Source: JALZKA01 sp963721645 (GTDB taxonomy: Bacteria; Actinomycetota; Thermoleophilia; Solirubrobacterales; 70-9). Taken from it: DNA of 64,000 bases. The position numbers and the translations under genes are program-made. Shown in pieces: positions 16,541 through 24,669 of the stretch (positions within the stretch are counted from its first letter, which is position 1; every line of letters begins with the position of its first letter). Where the stretch lies: positions 2,170,001 through 2,234,000 of the forward strand of contig CAVRJK010000002.1 of assembly GCA_963721645.1 (NCBI GenBank), in the 5' to 3' direction. The notes under the pieces are model-generated. The model worked only from the letters and a program-made list of their open reading frames with translations, had not been told where the DNA came from and made no database searches.

Positions 16541-17241
16541 TGGCGAAGCGCCCCCACGTCGAGACGGAGGAACCGAGAGCGGGGTCTGACCCCCCGGTCG
16601 CCGAGGCAGAAGAACCCGGTCCGGGGTCTGACTCCCTCTCCGCCGACGCAGCAGAACCCGAGGCGGGGTCTGGCACCGATGCTGTCGGGGCAGTTCATCC
16701 TGCCTCAGACGAGGTGCCTGACCCCGCACTCGGCGCCGAGCAGCAACTCACCGAGCTCCAGCGTGAGCGTGACGAGTACCTCGACCTCGCTCAGCGCACG
16801 CGCGCGGAACTGGAGAACTTCCGCAAGCGCGCGGCTCGCGAGGCTGTCGACGCCGAGCGCCGGGGTCGTGCACGTGTGGCAGGCGGGCTCGTACCCGCGG
16901 TGGACAACCTGGAGCGCGCGCTCCAGGCAGCCGGAGTCGACCTCGACCCCGCCGGCGCCGCCGACTCTTCAGATCCCGCCAGCCGAGAGGTCTCCGCGCA
17001 TGAGGCGCTGGCCGCCGGGGTCGCCCTCGTCCATTCGGAGATCGTGGGGGCTCTGCGATCCGCCGGCGTCGAGCCGTTCGACCCCTTCGGCGAGAAGTTC
17101 GACCCGGCGCTCCACGAGGCCCTTTCCGCTCGGCCCGCCGCGGACGGCGAGGAAGCCGGGATCGTCGCCGAGACGCTTCAGCGCGGCTATCTGCTCGGCG
17201 AGGTCCTGATCCGCCCCGCCCGCGTGGTCGTCACCTCTTAA
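16540..17241 (+). CDS. grpE: Nucleotide exchange factor GrpE with an N-terminal 14-residue tandem repeat
   Basis: The 233-residue cofactor drives ADP release from DnaK. The core begins at about residue 68 with the long coiled coil (LQRERDEYLDLAQRTRAELENF) and RKRAAREAVDAERRG, and ends with the beta domain (ETLQRGYLLGEVLIRPARVVV). Ahead of it is an acidic low-complexity tail made of three 14-residue units (residues 10-23, 24-37, 38-51: EEPRAGSDPPVAEA, EEPGPGSDSLSADA, AEPEAGSGTDAVGA). Each is encoded by a 42-base unit centred on GGGGTCTG. An insertion of about 15 residues (AGAADSSDPASREVS) also lengthens the core. ATG 16540 overlaps the dnaK stop. Confidence 0.95.
   Translation: MAKRPHVETEEPRAGSDPPVAEAEEPGPGSDSLSADAAEPEAGSGTDAVGAVHPASDEVPDPALGAEQQLTELQRERDEYLDLAQRTRAELENFRKRAAREAVDAERRGRARVAGGLVPAVDNLERALQAAGVDLDPAGAADSSDPASREVSAHEALAAGVALVHSEIVGALRSAGVEPFDPFGEKFDPALHEALSARPAADGEEAGIVAETLQRGYLLGEVLIRPARVVVTS
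16567..16692 (+). repeat. Three 42-base tandem repeats carrying a GGGGTCTGAC palindrome, inside grpE
   Basis: GGGGTCTG recurs at 16581, 16623 and 16665, exactly 42 bases apart. The first copy is the full GGGGTCTGACCCC also found at 673-685; the third is GGGGTCTGGCACC. A further copy in inverse orientation, GGTGCCTGACCCC, lies at 16713-16725. The pattern looks like a short palindromic repeat domesticated as in-frame coding sequence. Confidence 0.75.
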
Positions 17242-17253
17242 GGCGAGCTGGCC

Positions 17254-18351
17254 ATGGCACGAGACTTCTACGAGGTTCTTGGGGTCGAAAAGAAGGCCTC
17301 GGACGAGGAGATCAAGAAGTCGTACCGGAAGCTGGCCCGGGAGAACCATCCCGACCGTAACGCCGGGGATCCCGCAGCTGAGGAACGCTTCAAGGAGATC
17401 CAGGGCGCTTACGACACCCTTTCCGACCCTGAGAAGCGGCGCGCCTACGACTCGGGTGGAGCCTTCGGCTTCGATCCTCGCAACTTCGCAGGCGGAGCAG
17501 CGCAGAACCTCGGCGACATCTTCTCCTTCTTCAGCCGTGGCCGGGGTGGCGGGATGCACGGTGCCGACCTCGAGACCGACGTCTCCCTGACCTTCGACCA
17601 GGCAATGTCCGGGACCGAGATCACCGTGACCGTTCCCAAGCAGGCCGCCTGCACGACCTGCCACGGCACGGGCGCGAAGCCGGGCACAACACCCCACACC
17701 TGCCCGCGCTGCCAGGGCCGCGGCGTCGATTCAGAGAGCCAGGGCTTCTTCTCGATCTCCCAGCCGTGTTCGCGCTGCGGCGGCCGTGGCCAGATCGTCG
17801 ACGACCCCTGCACCACCTGCCAGGGCGCCGGTCTCACCATGCAGCGCAAGCGCTACCGCGTGAACGTTCCCGCGGGTGTCCACGACGGCAGCCGAATCCG
17901 TGTCGCGGGCAAGGGCGAGGACAGCCCGCAGGGCGGCGGGCCGGGTGACCTCTTCGTCAGGGTGCACGTCGCCCCATCACCCATTTTCGGCCGGCGAAGC
18001 GACGGCAACCTCGAAGTGCGAGTGCCCATCACCATCCCCGAGGCAATTAACGGTGCGACCGTCGAGGTCCCGACCCTGGACGGAACGAAACGCATCAGGG
18101 TGCCCGCAGGCACGGCGCACGGCACAGTCCAGCGCCTCCGGGGCGAGGGGCCGCCTCGTCCCGGCGGCCGTGGCCGTCGCGACATCCATTACCGGCTCGA
18201 GATCGAGGTCCCGTCCGACCTCTCCCGCGCCGGGCGGCGCGCCGTCGACGACCTCGCCAAGGCAATGAACGGGCACGACCCACGCGAGCGCATTCTGAGC
18301 GCGGCGCGGCCGAAGCCGACCGGCGACAAGGAGAAGATGGAAAGCGCATGA
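17254..18351 (+). CDS. dnaJ: Chaperone DnaJ (Hsp40)
   Basis: The 365-residue co-chaperone stimulates DnaK ATPase and delivers substrates. The J-domain carries the HPD motif (H32-D34 in ENHPDRNAGD), followed by a short G/F-rich linker (GGAFGFDPRNF, RGRGGGM). The zinc domain has four CxxCxGxG-type repeats (CTTCHGTG, CPRCQGRG, CSRCGGRG, CTTCQGAG), then the C-terminal substrate domains. Its stop overlaps the hspR start by four bases (ATGA), so regulator translation depends on dnaJ translation. The 12-base gap after grpE shows a single operon. Confidence 0.97.
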   Translation: MARDFYEVLGVEKKASDEEIKKSYRKLARENHPDRNAGDPAAEERFKEIQGAYDTLSDPEKRRAYDSGGAFGFDPRNFAGGAAQNLGDIFSFFSRGRGGGMHGADLETDVSLTFDQAMSGTEITVTVPKQAACTTCHGTGAKPGTTPHTCPRCQGRGVDSESQGFFSISQPCSRCGGRGQIVDDPCTTCQGAGLTMQRKRYRVNVPAGVHDGSRIRVAGKGEDSPQGGGPGDLFVRVHVAPSPIFGRRSDGNLEVRVPITIPEAINGATVEVPTLDGTKRIRVPAGTAHGTVQRLRGEGPPRPGGRGRRDIHYRLEIEVPSDLSRAGRRAVDDLAKAMNGHDPRERILSAARPKPTGDKEKMESA

Positions 18352-18791
18352 GCACTCGCCGGACAACCACGGTACGGGTCGAATCGAGCCGCGGCGTTTT
18401 CATGATCTCTGTTGCGGCCGAGCTCGCCGAGATGCATCCTCAGACCCTTCGCATGTACGAGGCGCGCGGGCTCATCACGCCAAAGCGCTCGCCCAAGAAC
18501 ACCCGGCTCTACTCGCAGGACGACGTCGACCGGTTGCGGCGCATCCAGGAGATGACGGCCGAGCAGGGCCTAAATCTCGCCGGCGTCGAGACGGTGCTCG
18601 AGATGGAAGCCGAACTTGAGCGGACCCGCTCCGAAGTCGCCAAGCTCCGCGAGAAGGCGGCGGCGCTGGAAACCGAGATGGCCAAGGAGATCGACCGGAT
18701 CAAGCACAGCGGCGAGATCGTCCCCTACGGCAAGTACGAGACCGAGGGGATCGAGCGGGTCACGATCCGGATGGAGCGGAGCGGCGAGTAG
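18348..18791 (+). CDS. hspR: MerR-family heat-shock repressor HspR
   Basis: The 147-residue regulator has an N-terminal MerR winged helix: 'VAAELAEMHPQTLRMYEARGLITPKRS' and 'RLYSQDDVDRLRRIQEM'. A long coiled coil follows (about 85-120; EMEAELERTRSEVAKLREKAAAL), then a short C-terminal tail. In actinobacteria HspR represses the dnaK operon and clpB by binding inverted repeats, with DnaK as co-repressor. Here it is the last gene of the dnaK operon and clpB begins 0.5 kb downstream, so a negative feedback loop is expected. The DNA site may be the ACTTAGATTTCTT box shared by both promoters. An internal ATG (18402) is a weaker alternative start. Confidence 0.92.
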   Translation: MSTRRTTTVRVESSRGVFMISVAAELAEMHPQTLRMYEARGLITPKRSPKNTRLYSQDDVDRLRRIQEMTAEQGLNLAGVETVLEMEAELERTRSEVAKLREKAAALETEMAKEIDRIKHSGEIVPYGKYETEGIERVTIRMERSGE

Positions 18792-18808
18792 GACGTCGGC
18801 GGGCCCCA

Positions 18809-19207
18809 ATGCGCAGAAAGAGCAGATTCAGCGATGAGGAACGCCTGGTTGGCGGCTTCCTGGCCGCGGGCCGGATCGCGATCGGCGTAGGCATCTGGGC
18901 CACGCCTTCACTCGCTGCGAAGGGACTGGGGATGAAACCCTGGGGAAGCGAGGCGCTCGCAGTCGCGCGCCTGGCGGCGACCCGCGACTTGCTGCTGGGC
19001 GGCTGGCTCGCGACGGAGCTCAAGGACGGCGGCAAGCCACTGGCGCCGGCCATCGCCCTGACCGCGTGCGACGCCGGGGACGCTCTCACCTTCGCGCTCC
19101 TGGCCGCGCGCGGAGGCGAGGACTTCAGGCCGGGACTCAAGGGCCTCGCAGCAGCGGGGCCCGCGACCGCGCTCGGAGCCTGGCTGGTCAGCCGCCTGAA
19201 GGACTGA
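18809..19207 (+). CDS. Small membrane protein, DUF4267-like
   Basis: This 132-residue protein of unknown function starts with a charged MRRKSRFSDEERL segment and has about four hydrophobic stretches (LVGGFLAAGRIAIGVGIWA, LAATRDLLLGGWLA, PLAPAIALTACDAGDALTFA, GPATALGAWLVSRL). The 'ARLAATRDLLLG' stretch is reminiscent of DUF4267-type integral membrane proteins. It lies 17 bases after hspR, so it may ride on the heat-shock operon. I see no catalytic motif. Confidence 0.65.
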   Translation: MRRKSRFSDEERLVGGFLAAGRIAIGVGIWATPSLAAKGLGMKPWGSEALAVARLAATRDLLLGGWLATELKDGGKPLAPAIALTACDAGDALTFALLAARGGEDFRPGLKGLAAAGPATALGAWLVSRLKD

Positions 19208-19268
19208 ACCCTCGCCAAAGGTGCCGAGCACCAGGTCGACCCTGCGTGGTCAGCCTTTAGTCATAGCG

Positions 19269-19281
19269 ACTTAGATTTCTT
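19269..19281 (+). promoter_or_regulatory. Heat-shock box shared with dnaK (clpB copy)
   Basis: ACTTAGATTTCTT, identical to 14581-14593 upstream of dnaK, ends 18 bases before clpB ATG 19300. TAGCAT (19284-19289) after it is a reasonable -10. The box would then overlap the core promoter, which fits an operator or a dedicated sigma-factor element. Confidence 0.6.
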
Positions 19282-19299
19282 GCTAGCATCTTGCGAAGT

Positions 19300-21894
19300 A
19301 TGAAACCCGATCGCTTCACCAATCACGCCCAGGAGGCCATCGCCTCGGCGCAACAGCTTGCGAGCGCCTCGCGGAACACCGAGGTCGCTCCCCCGCACCT
19401 CCTGCTCGGACTGCTCGAGCAGGAGAACGGCCTCGCGGCCTCTGCTCTCCATCGGCTGAATGTCGATACGGCGGCAACGGCCACCGACGTCCGCGGCGAC
19501 ATCTCCTCGCTCGCGGCTCTGGCGGGCGAGGGCACCGGCGAGCTTCGCCCGTCTCAGACCTTCATGCGCGTCCTCGAAAGAGCCGAGAAGGAGATGTCCA
19601 AGCGCGGCGACGAGTACATCACCGTCGGTCACCTCCTGCTCGCGCTGGCTGCGGATGAGTCCCCGGTCGCAAAGCACCTTCCCGAGCCGGACGCGATCGC
19701 CAAGGCTCTGACCGAGGTGCAGGGACCGGGTCGCGTCACCTCGCCGAACGCCGAGGAGATGGCCGAAGCCCTTGACAAGTTCGGCCGGGACCTGACGGCC
19801 GAGGCCGAGCAGCAAAAGCTCGATCCGGTGATCGGTCGGGACGAGGAGATCCGCCGCGTGATCCAGGTGCTGTCACGCCGCACGAAGAACAACCCCGTCC
19901 TGATCGGAGAGCCCGGAGTGGGCAAGACGGCAATCGTCGAAGGCCTCGCCCAGCGAATCGTGGACGGGGATGTGCCGGACTCTCTGCGCGACCGGCGGGT
20001 AATCGCGCTCGATATCGGCTCGCTCCTTGCCGGCTCCAAGTACCGGGGCGAGTTCGAGGAGCGCCTGAAGGCCGTCCTCTCCGAAGTTCAGGAAGCAGCC
20101 GGCCGCATCGTCCTCTTCATCGACGAGCTCCACACCATTGTCGGAGCCGGGGCAGCCGAGGGCGCGGTCGATGCCGCCAACCTCCTGAAGCCGATGCTTG
20201 CCCGTGGCGAGCTGAGAGCCGTCGGCGCCACCACTCTCGACGAGTTCCGCAAATACATCGAGCCCGATGCGGCGCTCGAGCGCCGCTTCCAGCCGGTGGT
20301 CGTCGGCGAACCCGACATCGGCGACACGATCGCGATCCTGCGTGGCCTGAAGGAGCGCTACGAGGAGCATCACGGCGTGCGCATTGCCGACTCGGCGGTT
20401 GTGGCTGCCGCGACCCTTTCCGAGCGCTACATCGCCGACCGCTTCCTCCCCGACAAGGCCATCGACCTGATCGACGAGGCCGCCTCCCGCCTGAAGATCG
20501 AGATCGACTCCGTGCCGACCGAGATCGACGAGGTCAAGCGCCGCGAGACGCAGCTCGAGATTGAGAAGCAGGCGCTTTCCAAGGAGAAGGACGACGCGTC
20601 CAAGACCCGCCTCGCAGCCCTCGAAGCGGAGCTCGCCGATTTGGGTGAGCGCTCCGCCGGGATGACCGCCCGCTGGCAGAACGAGAAGCAGGCGATCGAG
20701 GCCATCGAGGCTGCGAAGTCCAACATCGGCGACGCCGAGCGCCGCTTCGATCGTGCGCAGCGCGATGCCGATCTGGCCCTCGCCGGAAAGATCCGCTACG
20801 GCGAGATCCCCGAGCTCGAGGACATCCTCAGCCGCCAAGAGGCAAAGCTCGCCGAGCTCCACGCCTCCGGTGCCTCGATGCTCACCGATGAAGTCACCGA
20901 CTCGGACGTCGCCGAGGTGGTCGGCAAGTGGACCGGCATACCGGTCTCGCGCCTTCTGGAGGGTGAGGTCGAGAAGCTGATCCACATGGAGGAGCGCCTC
21001 CACGACCGCGTGATCGGCCAGAACGAGGCGGTCGAGGCCGTCTCGAACGCGCTTCGGCGCTCGCGCGCAGGTCTCGCCGATCCCAACCGGCCGATCGGCT
21101 CCTTCCTCTTCCTCGGCCCCACGGGCGTCGGCAAGACCGAGTTGGCCAAGGCCCTGGCCGAGTTCATGTTCGACTCCGAGCAGGCAATCGTGCGCATCGA
21201 TATGTCCGAGTACATGGAAAAGCACGCGGTCGCCCGCCTGATCGGTGCGCCCCCCGGATACGTCGGCTACGACGAGGGCGGCCAGCTCACCGAGGCCGTA
21301 CGCCGGCGCCCTTATGCCGTGATCCTCCTCGACGAGATCGAGAAGGCACATCCCGACGCCTTCAACGTCCTCCTTCAGATCATGGACGACGGGCGGCTGA
21401 CCGACGGCAAGGGCCGCACCGTCGACTTCACCAACTCCGTGTTCATCATGACCTCGAACGTCGGCTCTCAGGAAATCGCATCGGAGTCGATCGACGAACG
21501 CATGCGCGAACGGATCGAGGGCATCCTGGCGTCCACCTTCAAGCCCGAGTTCCTCAACCGCATCGACGAGACGGTGATCTTCCACCGCCTATCGCGCGAG
21601 GACGTATCTGAGATCGTCGAGCTCCAGGTCGAGCTCCTGACCGAGAGGGTCGGCGAGCGCGGTATCGAGATCGAGCTCACCGACGACGCCCGCACCCTCC
21701 TGGGGAACCTGGGCTTCGACCCCTCGTATGGCGCTCGGCCGCTCCGCCGGGTGATCCAGCGCAAGCTGATCGACCCCTTGGCGCTGAAGCTTCTCGAGGG
21801 AGAGTTCGCGGATGGCTCGCGCGTTCGGGTCGACGTCGAGGACGGCGCCCTGGTCTTCAGACCGGCGCCGACCGCCGTCGCCGATGTCGCCTAG
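19300..21894 (+). CDS. clpB: ATP-dependent disaggregase ClpB (Hsp104)
   Basis: The 864-residue hexameric AAA+ disaggregase extracts polypeptides from aggregates with DnaK. Order: Clp N-domain (TNHAQEAIASAQQLA), AAA1 with Walker A GEPGVGKTAIVEGLA (about residue 203) and FIDELHTIVGAG, the middle coiled coil (about 410-520), AAA2 with Walker A GPTGVGKTELAKALAEF (about 606) and ILLDEIEKAHPDAFNVLLQ, and the D2-small domain. I use ATG 19300 (MKPDRFTNHAQ) rather than TTG 19291. The promoter region shares a 13-base box with dnaK. Confidence 0.97.
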   Translation: MKPDRFTNHAQEAIASAQQLASASRNTEVAPPHLLLGLLEQENGLAASALHRLNVDTAATATDVRGDISSLAALAGEGTGELRPSQTFMRVLERAEKEMSKRGDEYITVGHLLLALAADESPVAKHLPEPDAIAKALTEVQGPGRVTSPNAEEMAEALDKFGRDLTAEAEQQKLDPVIGRDEEIRRVIQVLSRRTKNNPVLIGEPGVGKTAIVEGLAQRIVDGDVPDSLRDRRVIALDIGSLLAGSKYRGEFEERLKAVLSEVQEAAGRIVLFIDELHTIVGAGAAEGAVDAANLLKPMLARGELRAVGATTLDEFRKYIEPDAALERRFQPVVVGEPDIGDTIAILRGLKERYEEHHGVRIADSAVVAAATLSERYIADRFLPDKAIDLIDEAASRLKIEIDSVPTEIDEVKRRETQLEIEKQALSKEKDDASKTRLAALEAELADLGERSAGMTARWQNEKQAIEAIEAAKSNIGDAERRFDRAQRDADLALAGKIRYGEIPELEDILSRQEAKLAELHASGASMLTDEVTDSDVAEVVGKWTGIPVSRLLEGEVEKLIHMEERLHDRVIGQNEAVEAVSNALRRSRAGLADPNRPIGSFLFLGPTGVGKTELAKALAEFMFDSEQAIVRIDMSEYMEKHAVARLIGAPPGYVGYDEGGQLTEAVRRRPYAVILLDEIEKAHPDAFNVLLQIMDDGRLTDGKGRTVDFTNSVFIMTSNVGSQEIASESIDERMRERIEGILASTFKPEFLNRIDETVIFHRLSREDVSEIVELQVELLTERVGERGIEIELTDDARTLLGNLGFDPSYGARPLRRVIQRKLIDPLALKLLEGEFADGSRVRVDVEDGALVFRPAPTAVADVA

Positions 21895-21918
21895 CTTGCG
21901 TTTTACTTGCGTTAGAAT
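21895..21918 (+). promoter_or_regulatory. Promoter/operator of the Xre-RES toxin-antitoxin pair
   Basis: Two direct copies of CTTGCGTT (21895-21902 and 21906-21913) are spaced 11 bases apart, one helical turn. The second runs into TAGAAT (21913-21918), which ends 7 bases before the GTG start. The arrangement fits autorepression by the Xre antitoxin on a leaderless promoter. Confidence 0.6.
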
Positions 21919-21925
21919 CTGAGCC

Positions 21926-22264
21926 GTGAGCACGGCCGTCCGCGACAAGCTTCTGGCGTCGATCGAGGAGCCCCTCGGCCTCAACAAGACCGAGACGGGC
22001 CGGATGTTCGGCGTGTCCAGGCAGGCCGTCGACTCGTGGCACGAGTCGGGGGTACCCGGCGCGCGTCAAGAAAAGGCCGCCGCCGTCGCCGCCGTCGCTG
22101 ACCTCCTGGCTCGCCGGCTGAAACCCGAGCGCATCCCGGGTATCGCCCGACGTCCGGCAGACGCGTACGGCGGGCTCTCGATGCTGGAGATGATCGTTGA
22201 GGACCGTCACCTCGAACTGCTCGCGATCGTTCGCGCCTCGTTCGACTGGTCGAACACGGCGTAG
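21926..22264 (+). CDS. Xre-family antitoxin of a RES-Xre toxin-antitoxin pair
   Basis: The 112-residue product has an N-terminal helix-turn-helix ('LGLNKTETGRMFGVSRQAVDSWHESGVP') and a C-terminal region ('MLEMIVEDRHLELLAIVRASFDWSNTA') matching the antitoxin-binding segment of Xre/MbcA/ParS proteins. It is expected to bind and neutralise the RES toxin encoded 10 bases downstream and to repress their shared promoter. GTG 21926 is preceded by the TAGAAT box and direct repeats, with no ribosome site, so the transcript is probably leaderless. Confidence 0.82.
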   Translation: MSTAVRDKLLASIEEPLGLNKTETGRMFGVSRQAVDSWHESGVPGARQEKAAAVAAVADLLARRLKPERIPGIARRPADAYGGLSMLEMIVEDRHLELLAIVRASFDWSNTA

Positions 22265-22273
22265 CGCGGGCGA

Positions 22274-22810
22274 ATGCGCCACGTAGGGCGAGGCGGGGCC
22301 TCCTACTTCCGGGTTGCCGATGCCGCCTGGAAGGACCCTCTCGACGCGCGCTACGCGCAGACCTCGGGTGGCCGGTGGAACCCGGCCGGCTCGTTCGGAG
22401 TCCTCTACCTCAACGCCAGCCGGGAGGTCGCCCGAGCCAACGTCGCCCGGCGCCTCGAAGGGCAGCCGTACGGCCCCGAGGACCTCGTCGAGGGATCCGG
22501 CCCCGTCCTCGTCGAACTGACGGTGCCCACGAGTCTTTACGTGGATGCGCTCAGCGCACGGGGGCTCGCCTCCATCGGGCTTCCCCCGACCTACCCGGTG
22601 CACGGCAATGGTCGCCGGGTTTCCTGGTCGAGGTGCCAGCCGCTCGGTCGCAAGGCGTGGGAGGCCGGGGAGCCCGGCATCGCCTGCTGGAGCGCCGCCA
22701 TGCGCCGGGACGCCCGAGGGGAAGAGCTTGCGCTGTTCGATCGCGGAGCGCCTCCCTCGACCACTGCGATCCAGCGCTTTGAAGACTGGTTCTGGGTCGA
22801 GAGCAGCTAG
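22274..22810 (+). CDS. RES-domain toxin (predicted NAD+ phosphorylase/glycohydrolase)
   Basis: The 178 residues carry the RES fold: 'YFRVADAAW' with the first conserved Arg, 'GGRWNPAGSFGVLYLNASREVARANVARR', and the late Ser motif in 'GIACWSAAMRR'. RES toxins such as MbcT degrade cellular NAD+. The Glu of the R-E-S triad, expected at the end of the 'LYLxxSxxxAxxE' stretch, reads Asn here (ARAN), so activity may differ. The antitoxin gene lies just upstream; ATG 22274 is used. The gene's end overlaps the convergent secreted-protein gene by 4 bases. Confidence 0.82.
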   Translation: MRHVGRGGASYFRVADAAWKDPLDARYAQTSGGRWNPAGSFGVLYLNASREVARANVARRLEGQPYGPEDLVEGSGPVLVELTVPTSLYVDALSARGLASIGLPPTYPVHGNGRRVSWSRCQPLGRKAWEAGEPGIACWSAAMRRDARGEELALFDRGAPPSTTAIQRFEDWFWVESS

Positions 22811-23703
22811 GCCGCGCAGAGCGCGTAGGACTTCAACTCTTGAACGCCCGGATCCGTGTTGTAGGCGCGGACGGCCCAGCCGTTCTGGGGAATTGCGTCG
22901 GCATCACCGTCGTCGTAGGGCCGGCTGGCTCGCAGGTTGAGCGTTCCGGGCGCGCCAGAGGATTTCGCTCCGCCCCCGACCACGCTGCGGTTGCCGGGGC
23001 ACTCAGCAACGATCAGCGGGCTGCTCACTCCCCCCGCGACATCGTCCTTCCTCTTCTTGATGACTATGTCTTGGCGGCGCACGCAGACGACGTAGTTCCT
23101 CATCCCGCCAATGCCGCCCGTGGTGTCGAAGGCGCTGAGCTTCCAGCGGTCGTTCTTCTTCGGAAACATCGAGCTCATGTAGCTGTTTGAGGTGGCGATC
23201 GCGCCGCCACCTCCTGAGATCTCGCCGCGGCCACATTTCGCAATATGGGAGCGCTCGCCCGAGTCGGAGTCCGGCACCTCGATCCTCTTCTGCTTGATCG
23301 CGCTCCACTTGGCACAGATCGCATACGAGGTGACCGTCGTCCCGACCGACACACTGCCTGCGACGCGCCAGAAGTCGTCCAGTAAGAGATCGTTGTCTCC
23401 GTAGACGTCAAGGAGGTCGCCCGGACTTGAGCTCGAGAGGGTCTGCGACGAGTCGGCGCCTCCCGCGACGTCGAAACCGCCGCCTGCCACCCGCCACTTT
23501 CCGGGGATATCGGGACAGGCTGCCCCAACCTCGACCGAGGTCGCCATCTCCGCAAAGTCCGGATCGCTCACGTAGGTGAGGCCGTCACTTTTGCCGAGGA
23601 CCGTGTCCCCGGGTCGTGGATCCGGAGCCATGCCGGCGCTTGCCGGCCACGCTGCGCCGAACAGGAGCCCGATCCCCGCGACGATCCCCACCAGCAACCT
23701 CAT
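22807..23703 (-). CDS. Secreted protein of unknown function with internal repeat
   Basis: The 298-residue product has a signal peptide (MRLLVGIVAGIGLLFGAAWPASA). The mature part has two or three repeats built around a Cys, a Gly-rich strand and a terminal 'YxxCx(K/R)' element: 'CPDIPGKWRVAGGGFDVAGG...SYAICAKW', 'CGRGEISGGGGAIATS...NYVVCVRR' and 'CPGNRSVVGGGAKSSG...SYALCAA'. The paired cysteines in each unit suggest disulfide-stabilised beta repeats. Function unknown; extracellular location is inferred from the signal peptide. Not related to the neighbouring toxin pair. Confidence 0.8.
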   Translation of the reverse strand: MRLLVGIVAGIGLLFGAAWPASAGMAPDPRPGDTVLGKSDGLTYVSDPDFAEMATSVEVGAACPDIPGKWRVAGGGFDVAGGADSSQTLSSSSPGDLLDVYGDNDLLLDDFWRVAGSVSVGTTVTSYAICAKWSAIKQKRIEVPDSDSGERSHIAKCGRGEISGGGGAIATSNSYMSSMFPKKNDRWKLSAFDTTGGIGGMRNYVVCVRRQDIVIKKRKDDVAGGVSSPLIVAECPGNRSVVGGGAKSSGAPGTLNLRASRPYDDGDADAIPQNGWAVRAYNTDPGVQELKSYALCAA

Positions 23704-23750
23704 GGTAAGAGCCTAAAGCCGTGCGGCGCTGAACGTCGTCTGCCCCCACC

Positions 23751-23756
23751 TAGACT
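23751..23756 (+). promoter_or_regulatory. Leaderless-type -10 box of the first sulfotransferase gene
   Basis: TAGACT ends 7 bases before GTG 23764; the 60-base gap to the divergent secreted-protein gene has no ribosome site for either reading. Confidence 0.5.
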
Positions 23757-23763
23757 CCCGCGC

Positions 23764-24669
23764 GTGAGTGATGGACACCAGCCTGCGCCGTTCGTCGTGG
23801 GAGTCGGACGCTCGGGAACAACGCTCTTGCGGCTGATGCTGGACGCCCACCCGGAGCTCGCGATCCCGCCGGAGACGCATTTCCTTCCCGCTCTGATCAA
23901 GCTGTACACCGGCGGCCGCGAGCCCGACACCGAGGAGCTGGTGGAGGCTGTTGAGACGCATGCCGGCTGGCGCGATTTCGGCATGGACGAGAACGAGCTG
24001 CGCATCGGGTTCGAGGCGCGCTCCGGCATGGGGACAGCCGGAGAGCCGGCCGGCGCAATCCGCGCGTTTTACGCCGCGTACGCCGGGCGCCATCAGAAGC
24101 AGCGCTGGGGCGACAAGACCCCTGTCTACATCGAGTCCATTGCGGAGCTCGGCTCCGTGCTGGGCAGCCAGGCTCGCTTCATCCACCTGATCCGCGACGG
24201 GCGCGACGTCGCGGTGTCGCGCGGCGCGAGAGCAATCAAGCGCGGCCGCGAAGCAACTCCCGCCCGTACCGAAGCCGAAACCTGGAAGCGACGTATCGAG
24301 GGCGCTCGTGCCGGATCCCGCGAGGTCGAGCACTACCTGGAACTCCGCTATGAGGACCTGATTGCCGACGCCGAGAGCGTCCTGCGGAAGGCCTGCGAGT
24401 TCACCGAGATCAGGTACGACCCGGCCATGTTGGCCTATCACGAGCGAGCTTCCGAGCGGCTCTCAGAGCTGAGCGACGTTCCCGGAAAGGGCGGCAAGGT
24501 CCGGCGGGGTTCGGAGCGAAAGGCGGCCCATGCACTCACCTCGGAGCCGCCACGTGCGGACCGAGTGGAGCGCTGGCGGTCCGAGATGACAGCGCCCGAC
24601 ATCGCGGACTACGAGGATGTGGCAGGCAAGCTGCTGGCCGAACTCGGCTACCCGTTGTTGGGCGCATGA
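23764..24669 (+). CDS. Sulfotransferase family protein (1)
   Basis: The 301-residue cytosolic sulfotransferase (Sulfotransfer_3-like) transfers sulfate from PAPS. The 5'-phosphosulfate loop is VGVGRSGTTLLRLML, followed by the family stretch 'HPELAIPPETHFLP'. The 3'-phosphate motif is ARFIHLIRDGRDVAVS, with WGDKTPVYIE before it. The C-terminal 'HALTSEPPRADRVERWRSEM' helix is shared by the other members here. Its stop overlaps the next gene, a GT4 glycosyltransferase, by four bases (ATGA), so the two enzymes are made together and probably act on the same glycan. Confidence 0.88.
   Translation: MSDGHQPAPFVVGVGRSGTTLLRLMLDAHPELAIPPETHFLPALIKLYTGGREPDTEELVEAVETHAGWRDFGMDENELRIGFEARSGMGTAGEPAGAIRAFYAAYAGRHQKQRWGDKTPVYIESIAELGSVLGSQARFIHLIRDGRDVAVSRGARAIKRGREATPARTEAETWKRRIEGARAGSREVEHYLELRYEDLIADAESVLRKACEFTEIRYDPAMLAYHERASERLSELSDVPGKGGKVRRGSERKAAHALTSEPPRADRVERWRSEMTAPDIADYEDVAGKLLAELGYPLLGA

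Noticed and set aside
19873..21585. A 570-residue minus-strand open frame across clpB
   Set aside because: Antisense shadow of a clear ClpB with both AAA+ modules; GC-rich genes often give open frames on the opposite strand.
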